Source: Mycobacterium xenopi | GTDB taxonomy: Bacteria > Actinomycetota > Actinomycetes > Mycobacteriales > Mycobacteriaceae | NCBI RefSeq assembly: GCF_009936235.1 | Contig: NZ_AP022314.1 | Coordinates: 1,984,001-2,048,000, forward strand | Direction: 5' to 3' | DNA: 64,000 nt | Shown: positions 63,326 through 64,000 of the stretch, one piece after another | How positions within the stretch are numbered: the first letter of the stretch is position 1 | How the letters are laid out: every line of letters starts with the position of its first letter | Notes under the pieces: model-generated | What the model saw: the letters and a program-made list of their open reading frames with translations, nothing else | Told to the model about the DNA's origin: nothing | The model's database searches: none | Position numbers and translations under genes: made by a program

Positions 63326-64000
63326 TTCACGCGTCCCGGGTTGTCGATCTCGTGCTGGAAGCCGCCCGCGCCGACGAGACCATCGTCTTGGTCACCGACC
63401 GCACCGAGGCGTCACTGCGTTGGGCGAACAACTCGATGACCACCAACGGGGTGTCGACCAGCCGCGGCACCACAGTGATTTCCATTCTGCGCGACGGGGA
63501 TAGCGCGCAGGTCGGCTCGCTACGATCGACGGAGGTCGACCCGTCGGTGATTCCCCCGCTGGTGGCGGCGTCGGTGGAGGCTGCTCGCTCCGCGCCGAGA
63601 GCGCGCGACGCCGCGCCCCTGCTCACCGGTAGCGGTGCGCCGGACGATTGGGATGCTCCGGTGCCGGGCACCGGGGCCGAGGTGTTCGCCGGCGTCGCGG
63701 ACTCGTTGAGCCGCGGGTTTCGCGGCGCCGACCAGCTGTACGGGTTTGCCCATCATGTGGTGGAGACGACGTTGCTGGCGTCCTCGGCTGGGTTGCGGCG
63801 GCGCCATACCCAGCCGACCGGCTCGGTGGAGATCAATGCCAAACGTGACACGGCCAGCGCGTGGGCAGGTGTCGGCACGCCCGATTTCGCCGATGTGCCA
63901 ACGGATTTGTTGCTCGAGCAACTTTCCACCCGACTGGCCTGGGCAGCGCGAACCGTCGAGTTGCCCGCCGGTCGTTACGAGACGATCATGCCTCCGTCGA
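63322..64000 (+). CDS. TldE/PmbA-family protein, 3' end outside window
   Basis: 226 residues present and open to the window end. ASRVVDLVLEAARADETIVL, SLRWANNSMTTNGVSTSRGT, VEINAKRDTASAWAGVGTPD are TldE/PmbA N-terminal features. Translationally coupled to tldD (ATGA). Corresponds to Rv2314c by order. Confidence 0.92.
   Translation, partial: MIHASRVVDLVLEAARADETIVLVTDRTEASLRWANNSMTTNGVSTSRGTTVISILRDGDSAQVGSLRSTEVDPSVIPPLVAASVEAARSAPRARDAAPLLTGSGAPDDWDAPVPGTGAEVFAGVADSLSRGFRGADQLYGFAHHVVETTLLASSAGLRRRHTQPTGSVEINAKRDTASAWAGVGTPDFADVPTDLLLEQLSTRLAWAARTVELPAGRYETIMPPS

Overview
The window is high-GC actinobacterial DNA from a slow-growing Mycobacterium. The flanks follow the gene order of the M. 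tuberculosis Rv2342-dnaG and Rv2314c-Rv2327 neighbourhoods: dnaG, a small Rv2342-like protein and tRNA-Asn on the left; a MarR regulator, a two-gene ECF-type transporter, uspABC and tldD/tldE on the right. The species cannot be fixed from sequence alone.

A prophage of about 47.1 kb sits in the tRNA-Asn gene between two identical 34-bp att cores (1847-1880 and 48953-48986). It is a siphovirus with HK97-type head genes. From the left it carries a divergent repressor / HTH switch with an antirepressor (1.8-3.2 kb), an early region of small proteins with WhiB, a RecE-like nuclease, a RecT-like annealing protein and replication-type proteins (3.2-10.5 kb), a scarred insertion zone (10.5-12.0 kb), a second regulatory pair and a probable late promoter (12.0-13.0 kb), HNH-TerS-TerL-portal-protease-capsid (13.7-20.4 kb), connectors and tail genes (20.5-37.7 kb), a group of cell-wall hydrolases with LysA, LysB and holin (37.7-41.7 kb), a C5-MTase and a truncated ImmA/IrrE protein (42.9-45.3 kb), and a leftward group of membrane/lipoprotein genes ending with a tyrosine integrase (45.5-48.6 kb).

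The most notable feature is at the attachment site. The repressor reading frame runs into the att core. In the lysogen it stops inside the tRNA (tail ...QPFG), whereas rejoining the prophage ends in the viral genome predicts a repressor ending DYQVPQRDSAA, a degron-like -AA tail. Order and orientation (rep, attP, int leftward; a small HTH gene rightward) match the integration-dependent immunity circuit known from mycobacteriophages such as BPs and Brujita. I infer the same switch here, built on tRNA-Asn.

Other points: roughly eighteen prophage genes are interrupted, nearly always by exactly one extra base in a short homopolymer, while about 17 kb of host flank shows none. Two genes for cytosine methyltransferases survive only as N-terminal stubs. 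Perfect stem-loops follow the capsid and major tail genes. The host acyl-CoA oxidase-like gene stops exactly at attR, and a host FHA-ABC transporter has lost its Walker A lysine.
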